Below, piece by piece: positions 23,635 through 35,406 of a DNA stretch of 64,000 nucleotides. A model generated the notes under the pieces. The model ran no database searches. It had not been told where the DNA came from and saw only the letters and a list, made by a program, of their open reading frames with translations. The DNA is from Basidiobolus meristosporus CBS 931.73 (Eukaryota > Basidiobolomycota > Basidiobolomycetes > Basidiobolales > Basidiobolaceae), in contig MCFE01000312.1 of the NCBI GenBank assembly GCA_002104905.1, positions 1 to 64,000 on the forward strand, in the 5' to 3' direction. The translations under genes were made by a program, and so were the position numbers. The first letter of the stretch is position 1; each line of letters starts with the position of its first letter.

Positions 23635-24809
23635 GTCATGGGTAATTAGCAATCCGACATCGTCAGATCTTGTGGTGATCACGTAGCTAGCCTTGTCCAT
23701 GAATTTCTTAAACCTAATAATCAAATCCGAAAGTATATTGTCAGTGGCACTAATCCAGATGCGAGAGCTAATTATGGCAATGCTTCCTCATACAACCTCA
23801 CGTCAATCATCGAACAAAGCCCCAAGAATTAATCTAATTAAGCAGATATCCGTGGATTCATCTTCGAAAGATCGTTTCATAAGCCTATTCCTCTGGACAC
23901 TGGTGGTAGGATGCAATCTATGGTGGTTGACAAAGTCTCTCCCCGCATAGCACCACTGTTTCCCGTTCTTTCGGTCATTTGTACCAATCGATATGAAGTA
24001 AAGGACCAAGTGTTGATACGAGCAGGCAAGGATCCCCTGCATAGATGGATGCCATCATTTCCAATATGGAACTGGGATTGCTTCGATCGGAGATTTTACG
24101 CATGTCCCACCAATTGAGTACGGCAGCGCAGGACCGTGGTTTTTGAGGGTCAATAGTTGTATTCAACTTATATGGAGTGTGGCCAACCCTATGTTCGTAT
24201 CGCCGAAATCTGAGGTTAGCGTACGTCGAGCTAGACCCCGTTCGGATAAACTCAGCCATCATCAGCTACTCAATTGATTATAATAAAAACGCACACTTGG
24301 AAGCCAATCGGTAGCCTCGCCCTGCAAAAGCTGCTTCGTAGCCTAGGGGCTGCGAAGAGGCGCTCTGGTACGGGTCTTTGAGTCGACACATCAGTAATTA
24401 TCTCATCATATGTTTGCCAATGAATCGCTCATATCTGATCGAGTCATGAATATAGGGGTTTTGCATCCACCACGGCGCCAGAGCGTGTTCCATCCTAACA
24501 TACGCTGCGGTGGTAGCAATGAAGGTCTAAGAAACAAATTAACCACTTGGCCTCGACCGGTTTCAAATTCGTAAAGGGCCGCTGCTCCTTTATCACCTCC
24601 ACTGCCATCCCAACACAATGCGTGTCAGCATGTTTCGATCGACGCAAAGGAATCTCTGGCAATCAAGAGTTTCAAATTACTCATCATCAACAGCTGCGAA
24701 AGCCCCATTGATGAGGGCTTGATCCGGTTCCCATCAGAAACATGGGAAACCTTATCATATGAAAGCAACAACAGCGACGGGATACTGAGCTAAGTAACTA
24801 AACTGGATT

Positions 24810-24862
24810 GCCCTGCCCTGCCCCGCCCTGCCTTGTCTGCCACTGCCACTGCCACTGCCACT
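24810..24862. repeat. Simple repeats: CCCTG-type and (TGCCAC)n
   Basis: A short imperfect run of CCCTG/CCCCG units is followed by about four TGCCAC hexamers ending near 24862. It is non-coding as far as can be seen. Confidence 0.8.
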
Positions 24863-25231
24863 GGCCTTGAAGGATGCCACCACGCGGTGTCACTCGGATC
24901 TGGATGGGTTCGGTTTGCACGCTGCAACACCATCAGGCATCCATATCACGAGTGCTCTGCATTTGGTGGAATCTTCCGAATGAATAGAGCAGTAAATAAT
25001 GATATAGGAAATCGAGAGCAGTCATTAGTGGCAGTTGGAAACATTAATTAGCCAGATCATCATTCTTAGATCTCCTATTAGGCCCAAATAATTTATGCAT
25101 CAATGCCGTACATCTTTGATCAATCATCACTTCTCACTTCAGCTGCACTTCTACATGTTGCACTCATTCATTACCTCATTGTGGTTTCTGGGGTAGAGAG
25201 AGATCCAATAGGGGGCTGAGTTTGCAGCACC

Positions 25232-25239
25232 TATATAAG
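25232..25239 (+). promoter_or_regulatory. TATA box for the D-x-D-x-L repeat gene
   Basis: TATATAAG about 190 bp before the ATG at 25428, followed by a pyrimidine-rich leader. Confidence 0.4.
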
Positions 25240-25427
25240 CTTTCCGCCACCACTACTAGTGTATCCTTCTGGTTTCCATAAACTTACGTTATACCTTCAC
25301 CTAACCTTACGCATTTGTTCATTGCGTGTAAACCTGACCCTGCGTCCGCAGCAGCTTGTGTTTTCCATACTCTATTAAGCACTAATTCCTCCTGGATATC
25401 CCTCGCAAACCCACTTCCTTCTTTCTA

Positions 25428-26276
25428 ATGTCTCCAAATTCCCCCTCGCCAATTCCACTTCCTGCCGTCGACGTAATTCGACCCGATTCTGCGGCAGACA
25501 TCGATGACCTGATTTACATGGGTTGCACAAATACCAAAAAAAATCTCAAATGTTTGCATTCACAGCTTTTACCACGCTCTAATAACTTCCAACGTACGTT
25601 GTTCCCGTTTGATTTCGACCATCTAGTCACTCTAGGTAGACATCCCTTGCAGCATTCCAACTTATCGACTTCACCCATACCCGAGACTGTCACACAAGAG
25701 AACTTCTCTCTCGGTTTACTCCATAACGAGTCAATAGAATCCATGAGCTCGTACGAAACTATCATAAGCGAGGCGAACGATAAACCCGACGATTCGTTGG
25801 ATGTCTCCCCATTCCCCGTCATTAGATCTGTAGAAGAGCAAGTCATGGACATTGACCATCTGATGGAGATTGGCTTAAGCGCTGGGTCATACCACGCTTT
25901 GAATGCTGACGGGCTAGGTAACCACTGCAAATCCGATGTAAAAAACACAGAAAACCTCGAGATTATAGACAAGAACACTATGGCTCCACCAAATTTAGCC
26001 ATCTGCCATTCTCCTCCCTTAATCCGTGCATGGGGACAATACCCTACCAAGCGCTCTTCTGTACATCCTCTGGATATAGACAGTCTTATCCATATTGGCG
26101 CCTTCGCAACATGCCCGCGTCAAGTGCACGATCGAAAGGACCAGGCAAAGTCCACAACCAAGTCTACCGAACTTGCGTCACATCCCGATCACTCGACCTC
26201 ATCACACCGAATGAATTTCCGTTCTCTGCGGAGATATGTGGGTAAGCTGAAGAGAGTGTTTCTGTTCAGGAGCTGA
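25428..26276 (+). CDS. Unrecognised protein with four D-[IF]-D-x-L-x-x-x-G motifs
   Basis: Single open frame of 282 residues, no intron. The striking feature is a short motif repeated four times at irregular spacing: DIDDLIYMG (24-32), DFDHLVTLG (62-70), DIDHLMEIG (141-149) and DIDSLIHIG (216-224). The motif looks like an amphipathic acidic peptide within otherwise low-complexity, Ser/Thr/Pro-rich, probably disordered sequence. The C-terminus is strongly basic (RSLRRYVGKLKRVFLFRS). No signal peptide or membrane segment. Such linear repeats usually bind a folded partner repeatedly, so a scaffold or adaptor role is possible; this is inference. I do not recognise the family. The gene converges on GUA1. 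Confidence 0.65.
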   Translation: MSPNSPSPIPLPAVDVIRPDSAADIDDLIYMGCTNTKKNLKCLHSQLLPRSNNFQRTLFPFDFDHLVTLGRHPLQHSNLSTSPIPETVTQENFSLGLLHNESIESMSSYETIISEANDKPDDSLDVSPFPVIRSVEEQVMDIDHLMEIGLSAGSYHALNADGLGNHCKSDVKNTENLEIIDKNTMAPPNLAICHSPPLIRAWGQYPTKRSSVHPLDIDSLIHIGAFATCPRQVHDRKDQAKSTTKSTELASHPDHSTSSHRMNFRSLRRYVGKLKRVFLFRS

Positions 26277-26653
26277 ACCATTTCCGCTTAACTTAAGAGG
26301 TTTGCTGTGACGGCACCGCAGTCGGATGACCACGTATTTTATAATAGGATCTGTTCGTCTGTTAATGTACATGACTAATTTTAATGCCCTTCTGCTCGGA
26401 TGTACAAATATTTTTTTCATTTTTGAGCTAATCCTCACGAACGTCTTTACACTTATCACGATCAACCGGATGGCTGCAGCCATGCGTTAATAATAATGTA
26501 TCACCAAACGTACTTCAAAGTTCAATTGAATAGGGTTTTATTCAGAGTGGAGTGGATGTACAGATGACTAATCTATGTTAGGTGGGAGTGTCACCGAAGG
26601 GTGAATGGCGTTTGGAAAGTGAGGATGTTGTATGTAGATAGAAAGAATGAGGC
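26277..26653. other. Convergent 3' intergenic region
   Basis: 377 bp between the stop codons of the motif-repeat gene and GUA1. No gene seen. Confidence 0.5.
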
Positions 26654-28264
26654 TTATTCCCATTCGATGGTGGAAGGGGGCTTAGAGCTAACGTCATAGA
26701 CAACGCGATTGACACCCTTGACCTCGTTGATGATTCTGCTCGAGATCTTCTTAATGACGTCGTATGGCATAGGATACCAATCAGCAGTCATGAAATCGGT
26801 AGTCTCGACGGCACGGAGGGCAATGACCTGTTCGTAGGTACGCTTGTCACCCATTACACCAACCGACTTGATGGGGAGAAGTGCGGCGAAAGCTTGACTA
26901 GTCTTGCGGTATAGGCCGGCTTTCTTGATCTCCTCAATGTAAATGTGATCAGCAAGACGAGCAATCTCGACTTGGCTTGGTGTGACTTCTCCTAGAATAC
27001 GGATGGCAATGCCCGGTCCAGGGAAAGGATGGCGCCAGACAAGCTCGTCGTCAAGTCCCATAACCTTACCGAGGGAGCGCACCTCATCCTTGAACAACTC
27101 ACGAAGGGGCTCAATCAGCTTCAACTTCATGTCCTCCAATAAGCCTCCGACGTTGTGGTGGGTCTTGATGGTAGCGGATGGGCCCTTGAACGAGATGGAT
27201 TCGATCACATCGGGATACAGGGTGCCCTGGAGCAAGAACTCAATCTTGCCCTTGCCAATCTTCTCGGCTTCGATATCAAGAGCAGCAGCCTCACTCTCAA
27301 AGACTTCGATGAAGGTGTTACCAATGATCTTACGCTTCTTTTCAGGATCGGACACTCCCTTGAGTTTGCCCAAAAACAGATCAGCAGCATCCACAACCTT
27401 GAGGTTGATACCCAAGTGCTCACCGAGAATAGCCTTTACGTTTTGGCATTCGTTGAGACGCATGACACCGTTGTCAACAAGGATAGCGTGGAAGCGGTCG
27501 CCGATAGCCTCTGTCATCAACTTGGCAGCAACAGTGGAGTCAACACCACCAGACACGGCACCAACAACTTGAGCAGTTGGGCCGACGATCTTACGGATTC
27601 TCTCGATCTCCTTGTCAATGAACGATTCCATGGTCCAGTTGGCCTCGCACTCGCATACGTCGATGACGAAATTCTTGAGAAGAACAGTTCCTTGAGGAGT
27701 GTGGGTTACCTCAGGGTGGAATTGAATACCGAAGATATGCTTCTCCTCGTTGGCGATAGCGGCGTAAGGGGCAGTGGCAGTTCTACCGATGACACGGTAT
27801 CCCTTGGGAGGCTCGGCCAATTGATCTCCGTGGGACATCCAAACTTGCATCTCACCTTCCAAGGTGTTGAAGAGACGATCAACGAAGGGATGCTCGTCGT
27901 GCTTGATGATATTCAGCATAGCGTGACCGTACTCACGATGTTCGCAGGGGGCCACCTTACCACCGTTGACCCAGGTGAGTTCTTGCAAGCCGTAACAGAT
28001 ACCGAGAACGGGGACGCCAAGATCGAAGACAGCAGGGTCGACGTGTGGAGCATCAGCATCATAGACCGAGTAGGGACTGCCAGAGAGAATGACACCCTTG
28101 GGTTTGAAGTGCAACTCGCTAATCTTCTGAGTGCAGGGGAGAAGCTCGCAGTAAACACCAACCTCACGAATACGACGGGTTATAAGATGCGAATATTGGG
28201 AGCCGAAGTCCAAAATAAGGACAGTATCATACAACTTGGAAACATCCGAGGTCTGAGCAGCCAT
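26654..28264 (-). CDS. GUA1: GMP synthase (glutamine-hydrolysing)
   Basis: Single exon on the minus strand, 536 residues. It converts XMP to GMP with ATP and glutamine, the last step of de novo guanine nucleotide synthesis in the cytosol. N-terminal class I amidotransferase: nucleophile C90 in [10 protein letters not shown], with H183 and E185 in [14 protein letters not shown] pyrophosphatase P-loop SGGVDS at 238-243, followed by the dimerisation domain ending in the conserved [14 protein letters not shown] 28264 gives a standard start; an upstream in-frame TTG is ignored. A long antisense frame (27155-28276) is a shadow of its codon usage. With PRPP synthetase upstream in the window, two purine-pathway genes lie within 19 kb, probably by chance. 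Confidence 0.97.
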   Translation of the reverse strand: MAAQTSDVSKLYDTVLILDFGSQYSHLITRRIREVGVYCELLPCTQKISELHFKPKGVILSGSPYSVYDADAPHVDPAVFDLGVPVLGICYGLQELTWVNGGKVAPCEHREYGHAMLNIIKHDEHPFVDRLFNTLEGEMQVWMSHGDQLAEPPKGYRVIGRTATAPYAAIANEEKHIFGIQFHPEVTHTPQGTVLLKNFVIDVCECEANWTMESFIDKEIERIRKIVGPTAQVVGAVSGGVDSTVAAKLMTEAIGDRFHAILVDNGVMRLNECQNVKAILGEHLGINLKVVDAADLFLGKLKGVSDPEKKRKIIGNTFIEVFESEAAALDIEAEKIGKGKIEFLLQGTLYPDVIESISFKGPSATIKTHHNVGGLLEDMKLKLIEPLRELFKDEVRSLGKVMGLDDELVWRHPFPGPGIAIRILGEVTPSQVEIARLADHIYIEEIKKAGLYRKTSQAFAALLPIKSVGVMGDKRTYEQVIALRAVETTDFMTADWYPMPYDVIKKISSRIINEVKGVNRVVYDVSSKPPSTIEWE

Positions 28265-29164
28265 TATCAACTATAACGTGGGGACGAAAGTGGGGAAAAA
28301 CTGGCGTTGCCGAAACTTGCTTACCGTTCACCCGCTTTTTCTACTTCGTCCTCGTTTTTTTTCTTCCTTGCTTAGTCCCATCCGACAGGTGGCTAGCCAA
28401 TTGGATGGCCTGGATCGGCTGGACTTTTTTTCTTACCTTGTTTGCCGGCCAAAAAGAGTCACACCATGGGTGGCCAGGATTGGCCCGCTCCGCGTGGAAT
28501 TAATGTATTCTCTTGCGCATACTAGTCTAAGAATAGAAGATGTGTGGTCAACGGTAGACCGAGGGAGCAAGAATTAGCAAACCATGTTAATTACGGCACC
28601 CACAACCAGTGGGATCGTAGATAGCGTCACCTATAAATTGCACTTGCCTGAAAGCGTAAAAATACACCGCCAACATGATCCTCGATAATCGATCTGCTGA
28701 GTGTATAACCTTGGTGGCGGGGAAATGTGGGATTTCAGATTGGAAAGCGCGGCAGCTGCAACGCAACCTGATGGCTGCATTTTCATATATTTAATTAGTC
28801 TGTAGCGATGTCGAGCCAATCCGTTAGTGGAGCCTATCGATAAAGTTGGGAACGCCTCTGATGGTGTCAAATCCCCAGTAACTTGGTAGTGACATGTTAA
28901 GGGATCCCAGCAAATGGGTTTCATAATACCAACCGTTGCTCAGGCTCCTTCCAAAACTTGACTTCAAGCAGTCTCTAGTTGGCTAAGCATGCCTCTGGTA
29001 GAGAAATGCGATCGGGCAAGGCCCATTAATACGGCCCACTATTTGTGACAACTATTCTACTATTTCTGTGTACCCGAATGGTATAAAAGCTCCCTCCGCG
29101 CTCAGATGTTATCAACAACTAGCTAATCTGCCCAAGTAACACTCATTCTATCTCTAACCATACG
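28265..29164. other. Divergent promoter region
   Basis: About 0.9 kb between GUA1 and the VGPVYS gene. No supported frame. A T-rich tract lies at 28330-28370, and a TATA box at 29082. Confidence 0.45.
29082..29089 (+). promoter_or_regulatory. TATA box of the VGPVYS-repeat gene
   Basis: TATAAAAG, 76 bp upstream of the ATG at 29165. Confidence 0.55.
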
Positions 29165-30124
29165 ATGAAGCTTCATTCTATACTTTTGCTTGTGTCAATC
29201 AGTAAGTGGAAAGATCCCCACTGGTGTGGTTGCAGGCTCTGACCTCAAATCGACCCTCTATAGGCTGCGCGATGCTTGTCGGTGCTGAGGAGCTGAAGAA
29301 GCTGAACAACAACAAAGGTAGAACTGATGGAGGGCAATTGATCATTTGAATGCAAACTAAGCGTTACGTTGATAGGAGGAGTTGGGACGGCATCTCTGAA
29401 GCTCACTTACACAATTCTGTTTCCATTACCACCGATTACCATGGCTCCGATCTCGCCTACCTTTCAGCCCGTAGCTTCTCCTACTCCAACCTACACGTTT
29501 TATTCATCATTAAACCCGACTCTGCCCTTCACAAACCCATTGGTAACCCCTACGGGAGGGGTTATCTCTAACGGAGGCAATGGAGGAATCTCAAATGGCA
29601 TGTCATTTACCTCTGCTAATCCTGGCGAAGTAGGCCCTGTTTACAGCACTGCCATTGGCGGTGGCAGTGGTAGTGGTAGTGGTGGCGGCGGCGCAGTGGG
29701 GCCTATCTATAGCTCTGTCGGACCGGTCTATAGCCCAGTAAATAGTGGTGCAGTAGGGCCTGTTTACAGCTCGTTTGATCCATTCGCGACCCAGGGCATG
29801 CAACCGACAGTCACGGCAGCTTTATTCGACCCCTTGAATCAAGGGAACGTTCAAGACCAAGTGGCGCCCGTACAAGTAGTAATGGACGCAGCCTCTCCTG
29901 CTGGGTCGTCTTCTCCTCCGGAAGGTACCTATGTTATGGTCAAATCCGAGCAAGGTGATCCTTGGCTGCTTCCCTACAACCAGGACTCGATAGGCAGGGG
30001 CCCCGTAGTTGTGTTCGGCAACAATGACCAAAGGAAGGTGAGATCTGGGCAACTAGGTATTATCGCTTACCTGGGTCAAGCAAATATACTTTGGTGGCTG
30101 ATTGCCCTTCTTTTGAGCTATTGA
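29165..30124 (+). CDS. Secreted or GPI/membrane-anchored VGPVYS-repeat protein
   Basis: Three exons: 29165-29201, 29264-29317, 29376-30124 (introns 62 and 58 bp); 279 residues. The first intron interrupts the signal peptide (MKLHSILLLVSISCAMLVGA). The mature part is Pro/Thr/Ser-rich, then Gly/Ser-rich with a poly-GS stretch, and carries the motif VGP[VI]YS four times (VGPVYSTA, VGPIYSSV, VGPVYSPV, VGPVYSSF). The C-terminus ends in a short hydrophobic tail (ILWWLIALLLSY), as in GPI-anchor signals or a single anchor. This suggests a cell-wall or surface protein. An alternative acceptor at 29235 gives an early stop and was rejected. A possible extra intron near 30037 was not used because it would remove the hydrophobic tail. 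Family not recognised. Confidence 0.7.
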
Positions 30125-30646
30125 TTAACACAATCCCCTCTCTGAAATCTATGGATATCTTGCACACAATGATCATGGCGTATTATATAGTTTTGTATTT
30201 GAATATTCCCTGAAAAGTATTGCATACATTGATTAAAATTTTCCAATCCCATCTGGAGCACTTCATGGTGAAAAACAAAGGGTGGTGCAGTGGCCATCTT
30301 CAACTCAATAAGGTTATTCCGGGGATTTTGTAGCCAAATTAATGCCAGGACTTCCTGATACAGTGGCCAATGTTCGTCTAGAGAAAAGCGGGTAAGCGTA
30401 AAAGGCGAATGCAGAGCGGGTGTCGAAGCCTACCGCAATACCGTTTTGTTAAACATGCATTTACTCAATTTCATCGACCATCATGTGATGAATCGTGGTT
30501 AACCTGCCAAGTGTGAATAAATTTTTCCATTTCCAGATTGTATGCCCATTTTTTTCTTCGATTTTTTTGAATTTCAATGAAGATACTCGAACCACGGGGT
30601 TATCATTTCACGACAGTAAACAAGCAGGAGGCTTTTGAAATTCCAC
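30125..30646. other. Intergenic, nothing supported
   Basis: About 0.5 kb before KAE1; T-rich near 30548-30570. Confidence 0.45.
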
Positions 30647-32113
30647 ATGGGTAGACAAATTGCTTTAGGTTTAGAAGGGTCTGCCAACAAACTTGGTGTG
30701 GGGATTATCCTCCATGATGGAGATGACGTTCAAGTTCTCGCCAACATTCGTCACACATACATTACTCCCCCAGGACAAGGCTTTCTCCCCAGAGACACTG
30801 CTGCGCATCATCGCGAACATGTTTTGCCACTCATTAAACGCTCTTTAGAAGAAGCAAAGCTCACCCCTAAAGACATTGACGTCATCTGCTATACTAAAGG
30901 TTATTTTCAATTCTTGAAGTTTTCCGGATCACAGCCTTGAATGATTAGCTTCCGACTGACCAATCTTCCTATATTGATGGTAGGCCCTGGTATGGGTGGT
31001 CCCCTTGTTTCGGTTGCTATTGTGGCTCGTACACTATCCCAACTCTGGGGAAAGCCCATTGTAGGCGTTAATCACTGCATTGGACGTATGTTGAACCATT
31101 CAATGATCATATTAAGGTTCCAGTTTATTGACTACGATTCCTGCAGATATCGAGATGGGCCGACAAATTACTGGTGCCAACAATCCAATTGTATTATATG
31201 TTAGCGGTGGCAATACGCAAGTGATCGCATATTCTCAAAACAGGTTTGCTTGAAGTTTCCACTTGTGCTCACAAAGTACAACACGATTTCTTACACTGTG
31301 TTGTTATAGATATCGAATCTTCGGTGAGACCTTGGATATCGCTATTGGCAATTGCCTGGACCGTTTTGCTCGTATTCTGAACCTCTCCAATGACCCAAGC
31401 CCTGGTTACAATATTGAGCAATACGCCAAACGGTAACTGTTCAACTTACCAGTTGATGCTCAAGTAATTCTACTAATCAGTGTTTTAGCGGCAAGAAGTT
31501 CATTGAACTGCCCTACACTGTGAAAGGGATGGATGTTTCATTTTCAGGCATTCTGTCATATATTGAAGGCGTTGCCCGTGATTCCCTTGCCAAAGGAGAG
31601 TGTACTCCTGAGGATCTCTGCTTCTCGTTACAGGAGACACTCTTTGCAATGCTTGTGGAGACTACCGAGAGAGCAATGGCCCATGTAGGATCCAAAGAGG
31701 TGTTGATTGTTGGTGGTGTAGGATGTATGTTTACGAAGTTATTGCCGCATCGATCAGAAGTTTGTACTAAGGGATGATTCATAGGCAACGTACGCCTTCA
31801 GGAAATGATGGCAAAAATGGCGGAAGAACGAGGTGGAATGGTCTTTGCTACTGACGAAAGGTAGGTCTGGCACAGTGTATCGTGCTTTCTATTTTTACTA
31901 ACATGACCCCTCCACTAGATTTTGTATCGACAACGGGATCATGATTGCGCAAGCGGGTATCCTAGCTTATCAAACAGGCTACACCACACCTCTCGAAGAG
32001 ACCACATGCACTCAACGGTAAGACACCCATCAATCGCGCAGTGTGACTGGTTTACTGACCCAGCATCATTCAGATTCCGAACTGATCAGGTGTATGTCGC
32101 ATGGAGAGATTAA
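30647..32113 (+). CDS. KAE1: KAE1/OSGEP, tRNA N6-threonylcarbamoyltransferase (KEOPS)
   Basis: Eight exons: 30647-30899, 30984-31085, 31147-31243, 31310-31432, 31489-31724, 31785-31860, 31919-32017, 32074-32113, with seven introns of 56-84 bp; 341 residues, near human OSGEP (335). It is the catalytic subunit of KEOPS, forming t6A at position 37 of ANN-decoding tRNAs. Visible: [14 protein letters not shown] start, [13 protein letters not shown], metal-binding H115-x3-H119 in VNHCIGHIEMG (split by an intron between C-I-G and the second His), [47 protein letters not shown] and [11 protein letters not shown]. All family blocks are present, so the enzyme should be active. The first donor (GTTATT) is unusual but the junction restores GPGMGGPL. 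Confidence 0.95.
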
Positions 32114-32497
32114 ACGGGCCCATGTGGGGGAATCTCTATGCTAAATAAACATAACATAGATGTATTTGTATAGGACGATGATGTAGTGAGCAAATACGAG
32201 AACCGCTGATGTTTCTTAGGAACCTACAATCTTTGGGGGAGATATCGGTTGTGCCAAAATTTCCACATCTCACCTAAGCATCGTATCAGCAAGCAAATCC
32301 AATAAAGATCCATTCATTCGGAGTCACAAATTCAATCATGATATCGAGATGGTATTTGCTGATTTTAGGGTAGTGAAGTGATCCCTCAGCTCATGAAATT
32401 TCTCGTGGATGTAGAAAAATTTCTATGCGGAGTAGAAGCGGACTAATCGGTCACTACAAGCAGCACTTGATTCCCCATTTGCCTCACATAATACAAC
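32114..32497. other. Intergenic between KAE1 and TIM9
   Basis: 384 bp, no frame supported. Confidence 0.5.
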
Positions 32498-32914
32498 ATG
32501 GATTTCAATCACCTCTCAGCCGCAGAACGCTCCCACATGGAGCAAATAATGCAAGATAAGCAAGTAAGTTTCCTATCCCGACATCATACGAAGCCAGCCA
32601 CCATTGACATTCCTTTGTGTAGATGAAAGATTTCATGCGCCTGTACTCCTCCCTTGTCCAAAGATGTTTTAGTGATTGTATCGGGGATTTCACCACGAAA
32701 GCGCTCACTACCAGAGAGGTAAATCTCCCAACTCGGTCGACGGGGTAGCTTCATTGAACTCACCTGTCTTTTTCAGGATACTTGTGTGAACCGCTGCATT
32801 GAGAAGTTTTTGAAGCACAACGATCGTATTGGCCAGCGTTTCGCGGAGCAAAATGCCGCGATGTTGGCTCAACAGCAACAGCAACCAACTTCCCCCTTTC
32901 AAACCACCTTATAA
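32498..32914 (+). CDS. TIM9: Mitochondrial import chaperone Tim9
   Basis: Three exons: 32498-32563, 32623-32718, 32777-32914 (introns 59 and 58 bp), all phase 0; 99 residues. Small Tim of the intermembrane space that, with Tim10, escorts hydrophobic carriers to TIM22. The twin CX3C motif is present (CFSDC and CVNRC), with the Tim9-specific context [15 protein letters not shown] and [20 protein letters not shown] Gln-rich C-terminal extension (QQQQQ) is slightly longer than in yeast. It is too fragmented to be recognised from any one open frame. Confidence 0.95.
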
Positions 32915-34361
32915 GCATCGTGCTCGGAGTCATTCACACATATTTTGTGGGGGTGCGCGGATGTATCCCTTTAAGCCGTGTCTTCCTGTCAAGGCGGTTA
33001 TTGCATATTAAATAGAAAAGGATTGATGTATCGATGGCACTATTCCATTGGGAAACTTTTCCAACATCAACACTAACCCAAGCAATAATATTAAAGTATG
33101 CATTTGGAACCAACAGCGATTCCGATCATTTAGACTAGATCCACCATTAGTCTTGAGCAAAATATCCTGGCCTGAATTGAGTTTCAGCAGCATGCGCTGA
33201 ATACTCTAATTTCCATTGTCTACGGGGTTGTCCAACGTGCTTCTCATACCCGTTTAGGTCAGTTGCTTTCAGGCAAGGCGTCAAACGAATCCTTCGCAGC
33301 CAATGCTAGTTGGGCATGCAACCCGCAGCTAGTCTCTAGCTAGTTCAATGCTATTGTATCATCGACCGACAGTTGAAAAGCTCCAATCCAAGGAACAGAT
33401 GGATCGATGTACAAATCTTCTATGGCACTTCAATGAAAAGAGTTGTATGATAGTCACAATGTAACATTGTAATGTAGAGGTGGCTCTTGATCGACTTGAC
33501 TCATGCCCTGGAGTTCTATGGGTGATTTTTACTCGATAGCGAGCACGTTGGTGCTGAAACCTCGATGTATTTTGGGTGTGCCTGCTTCTACATTGCTACA
33601 GAGAAGCAATGTGGAGTACAGCGAATAGAAATGATATTCAGGAAACGACTTCGGGACGACTGTAAATCGCGGAGGTTTCGATCTCTTTTATGAAATAAAC
33701 AATGAGTTGATAGTATTACTTACAGTGCTCAGGCTGAATGAAGTCAAGCCCCATTTAAACCGATAGTTACGCCCATGCACAGTAAGTATGTGTCTGGTTC
33801 AATTGGCCTCACATTGCCAACGAGGGTAGGAGTCAAGGTGGTTTCTGTAGATCAGATGCTCATATTGGTTCCTTTGCGCTGTGGTGGAAATGAGCCCTCG
33901 CCATATTCCCACGATTCGATGGCACCCTGCATGTAGACTTGATTCAATGCTGACACACCGTGATGCAGATCTGATTCTCTACTCCTGACCCGTTTACACA
34001 ACTGACAAAACCAGAGTGTATCAAACCACCTGGACTCGATGTAATTTGGTACGATCGTTTGCACCATATTACACGATCTACCCAGTGAAATACAGACGCA
34101 CCTACCTCTCTCAATAGGATGGATGACACCACAGAGTCCTCCAACATTTGTACGTCTTGAAGCCTCTGGGATGAATATGTATACTGAGCCTAAACGCAAT
34201 ATAATTTGCTGATGAATTCAGTTGGATATTTAACCATGACCAAACGAAACCGCAAAGCTAGCTTCACGCGAGCGATGAGTAATGCTGGTAACACCGAATG
34301 TATAGCTACATGGACACTGCTCGGAAGGCTTGTACATCTCTCTGGTTGCCTAGAAAACGGA
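32915..34361. other. Intergenic, no supported gene
   Basis: A 115-codon minus frame at 33852-34199 lacks any recognisable feature. Confidence 0.4.
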
Positions 34362-34610
34362 ATGATGCGAATTGTGTGGTGCTGTTTAGTTTTTGTGACG
34401 TCGGCAACTCAAGGACAACTTCTTGATTGTCAGGTTACACTGAATCCATCATGATCGCTCTCGTCGTCTTCATCGAGGGATTTGCAGTGTTATGAAGCCC
34501 GTAACATCGCTCTCTATGATGAAACTGGAATACTTATGATATCATTTCGGTTGGACCTACCAAAACTGGCATTTAGGCACAGGATTCAGAATGATAGGGC
34601 AAGCGCTTAG
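34362..34610 (+). CDS. Possible small secreted protein (doubtful)
   Basis: Exon 34362-34433 encodes a convincing signal peptide (MMRIVWCCLVFVTSATQG) and is followed by a 54-bp GTTACA...TTTGCAG intron of the size usual here. Exon 34488-34610 continues in frame to TAG, giving 64 residues with a Cys pair across the junction (DCQCYE). No family is recognised and the sequence is short, so this may be chance. Confidence 0.25.
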
Positions 34611-35406
34611 TTAGACTCGACAATGTGTAAGAGCTTCCCTGGAGTTTAATATTGACTGCAGAAGCCCGATTTGAATGATAACCAGGTAGCGTTCTGCCTA
34701 CTCGCACGAGCCTCAACTTGATCATGTACGATAAAGGTAAAGCACAGCCCCCTTCACTAATAGTGATTTGAATCACACCTGAAACAATAGGACACTGATG
34801 CTTTCCTAGATATGTGCATTATTTGCATTGGGAGGGGCATCGACAATAAATACAGTGACATCCCTCCCTTGAGATGATAGCCATCCTCTCTTCTAGATGA
34901 CCCATGCTTTCCCAGATCCACCTCGCACCAATGTTCAAAGTTTCTGAAGTCGCCTTTGGTAGGTCAAGGTAGACGCAGTCTATCGTACTGTAATTAATTG
35001 GCTTGAAATCGCTAGGCGATTGTCCTAAGATTGCAACATGCTTGAACAAAAGCTACCAAACTGGTAAATCTTTTTGAACCTGTTCTCATGAAGACCAACT
35101 GACCATGTCACCCTAGATCCAGTGGTAGAATACATTGTGAAAACCATTCGCAAGGTACTTTGGATTCCCCTCGGTTTGCCACGTGATTCACCATTGAAGC
35201 CCTTAGTTACAGGACAAAGAACGCTGCATATTTCGGTTGGCATATTCAGAATTCGTGGCCAAAGTAGGATTATATCGGGGCGTTGTCTACCAGGTAGACA
35301 GCTTTAATGGAGTAGCCATATGGTAATGCTTTTGTCACTTGACCGTCTCGTAGCCCAAATCGGTTTCTCAACAATCATTTTGAGTATTTAGCGTTCCCCC
35401 AGGTAG
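34611..35406. other. Region that may hold the 5' end of the GNAT gene
   Basis: A frame at about 35122-35263 could be an upstream exon of the acetyltransferase, but no splice path I tried gave a convincing GNAT N-terminus. Otherwise nothing is seen. Confidence 0.3.

Larger units (their letters stand above)
23491..25427. other. 1.9 kb divergent intergenic region
   Basis: Lies between divergently transcribed unknown genes. Open frames up to 95 codons carry no features. Contains the microsatellite at 24810 and the TATA box at 25232. Confidence 0.4.

Noticed and set aside
27155-28276. 373-codon plus-strand frame
   Set aside because: Exactly antisense to GUA1, whose conserved residues are all on the minus strand; an artefact of biased codon use.
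29202-29235. Alternative short first intron of the VGPVYS gene
   Set aside because: Using the acceptor at 29235 leads to a stop codon within 20 residues and destroys the signal peptide.
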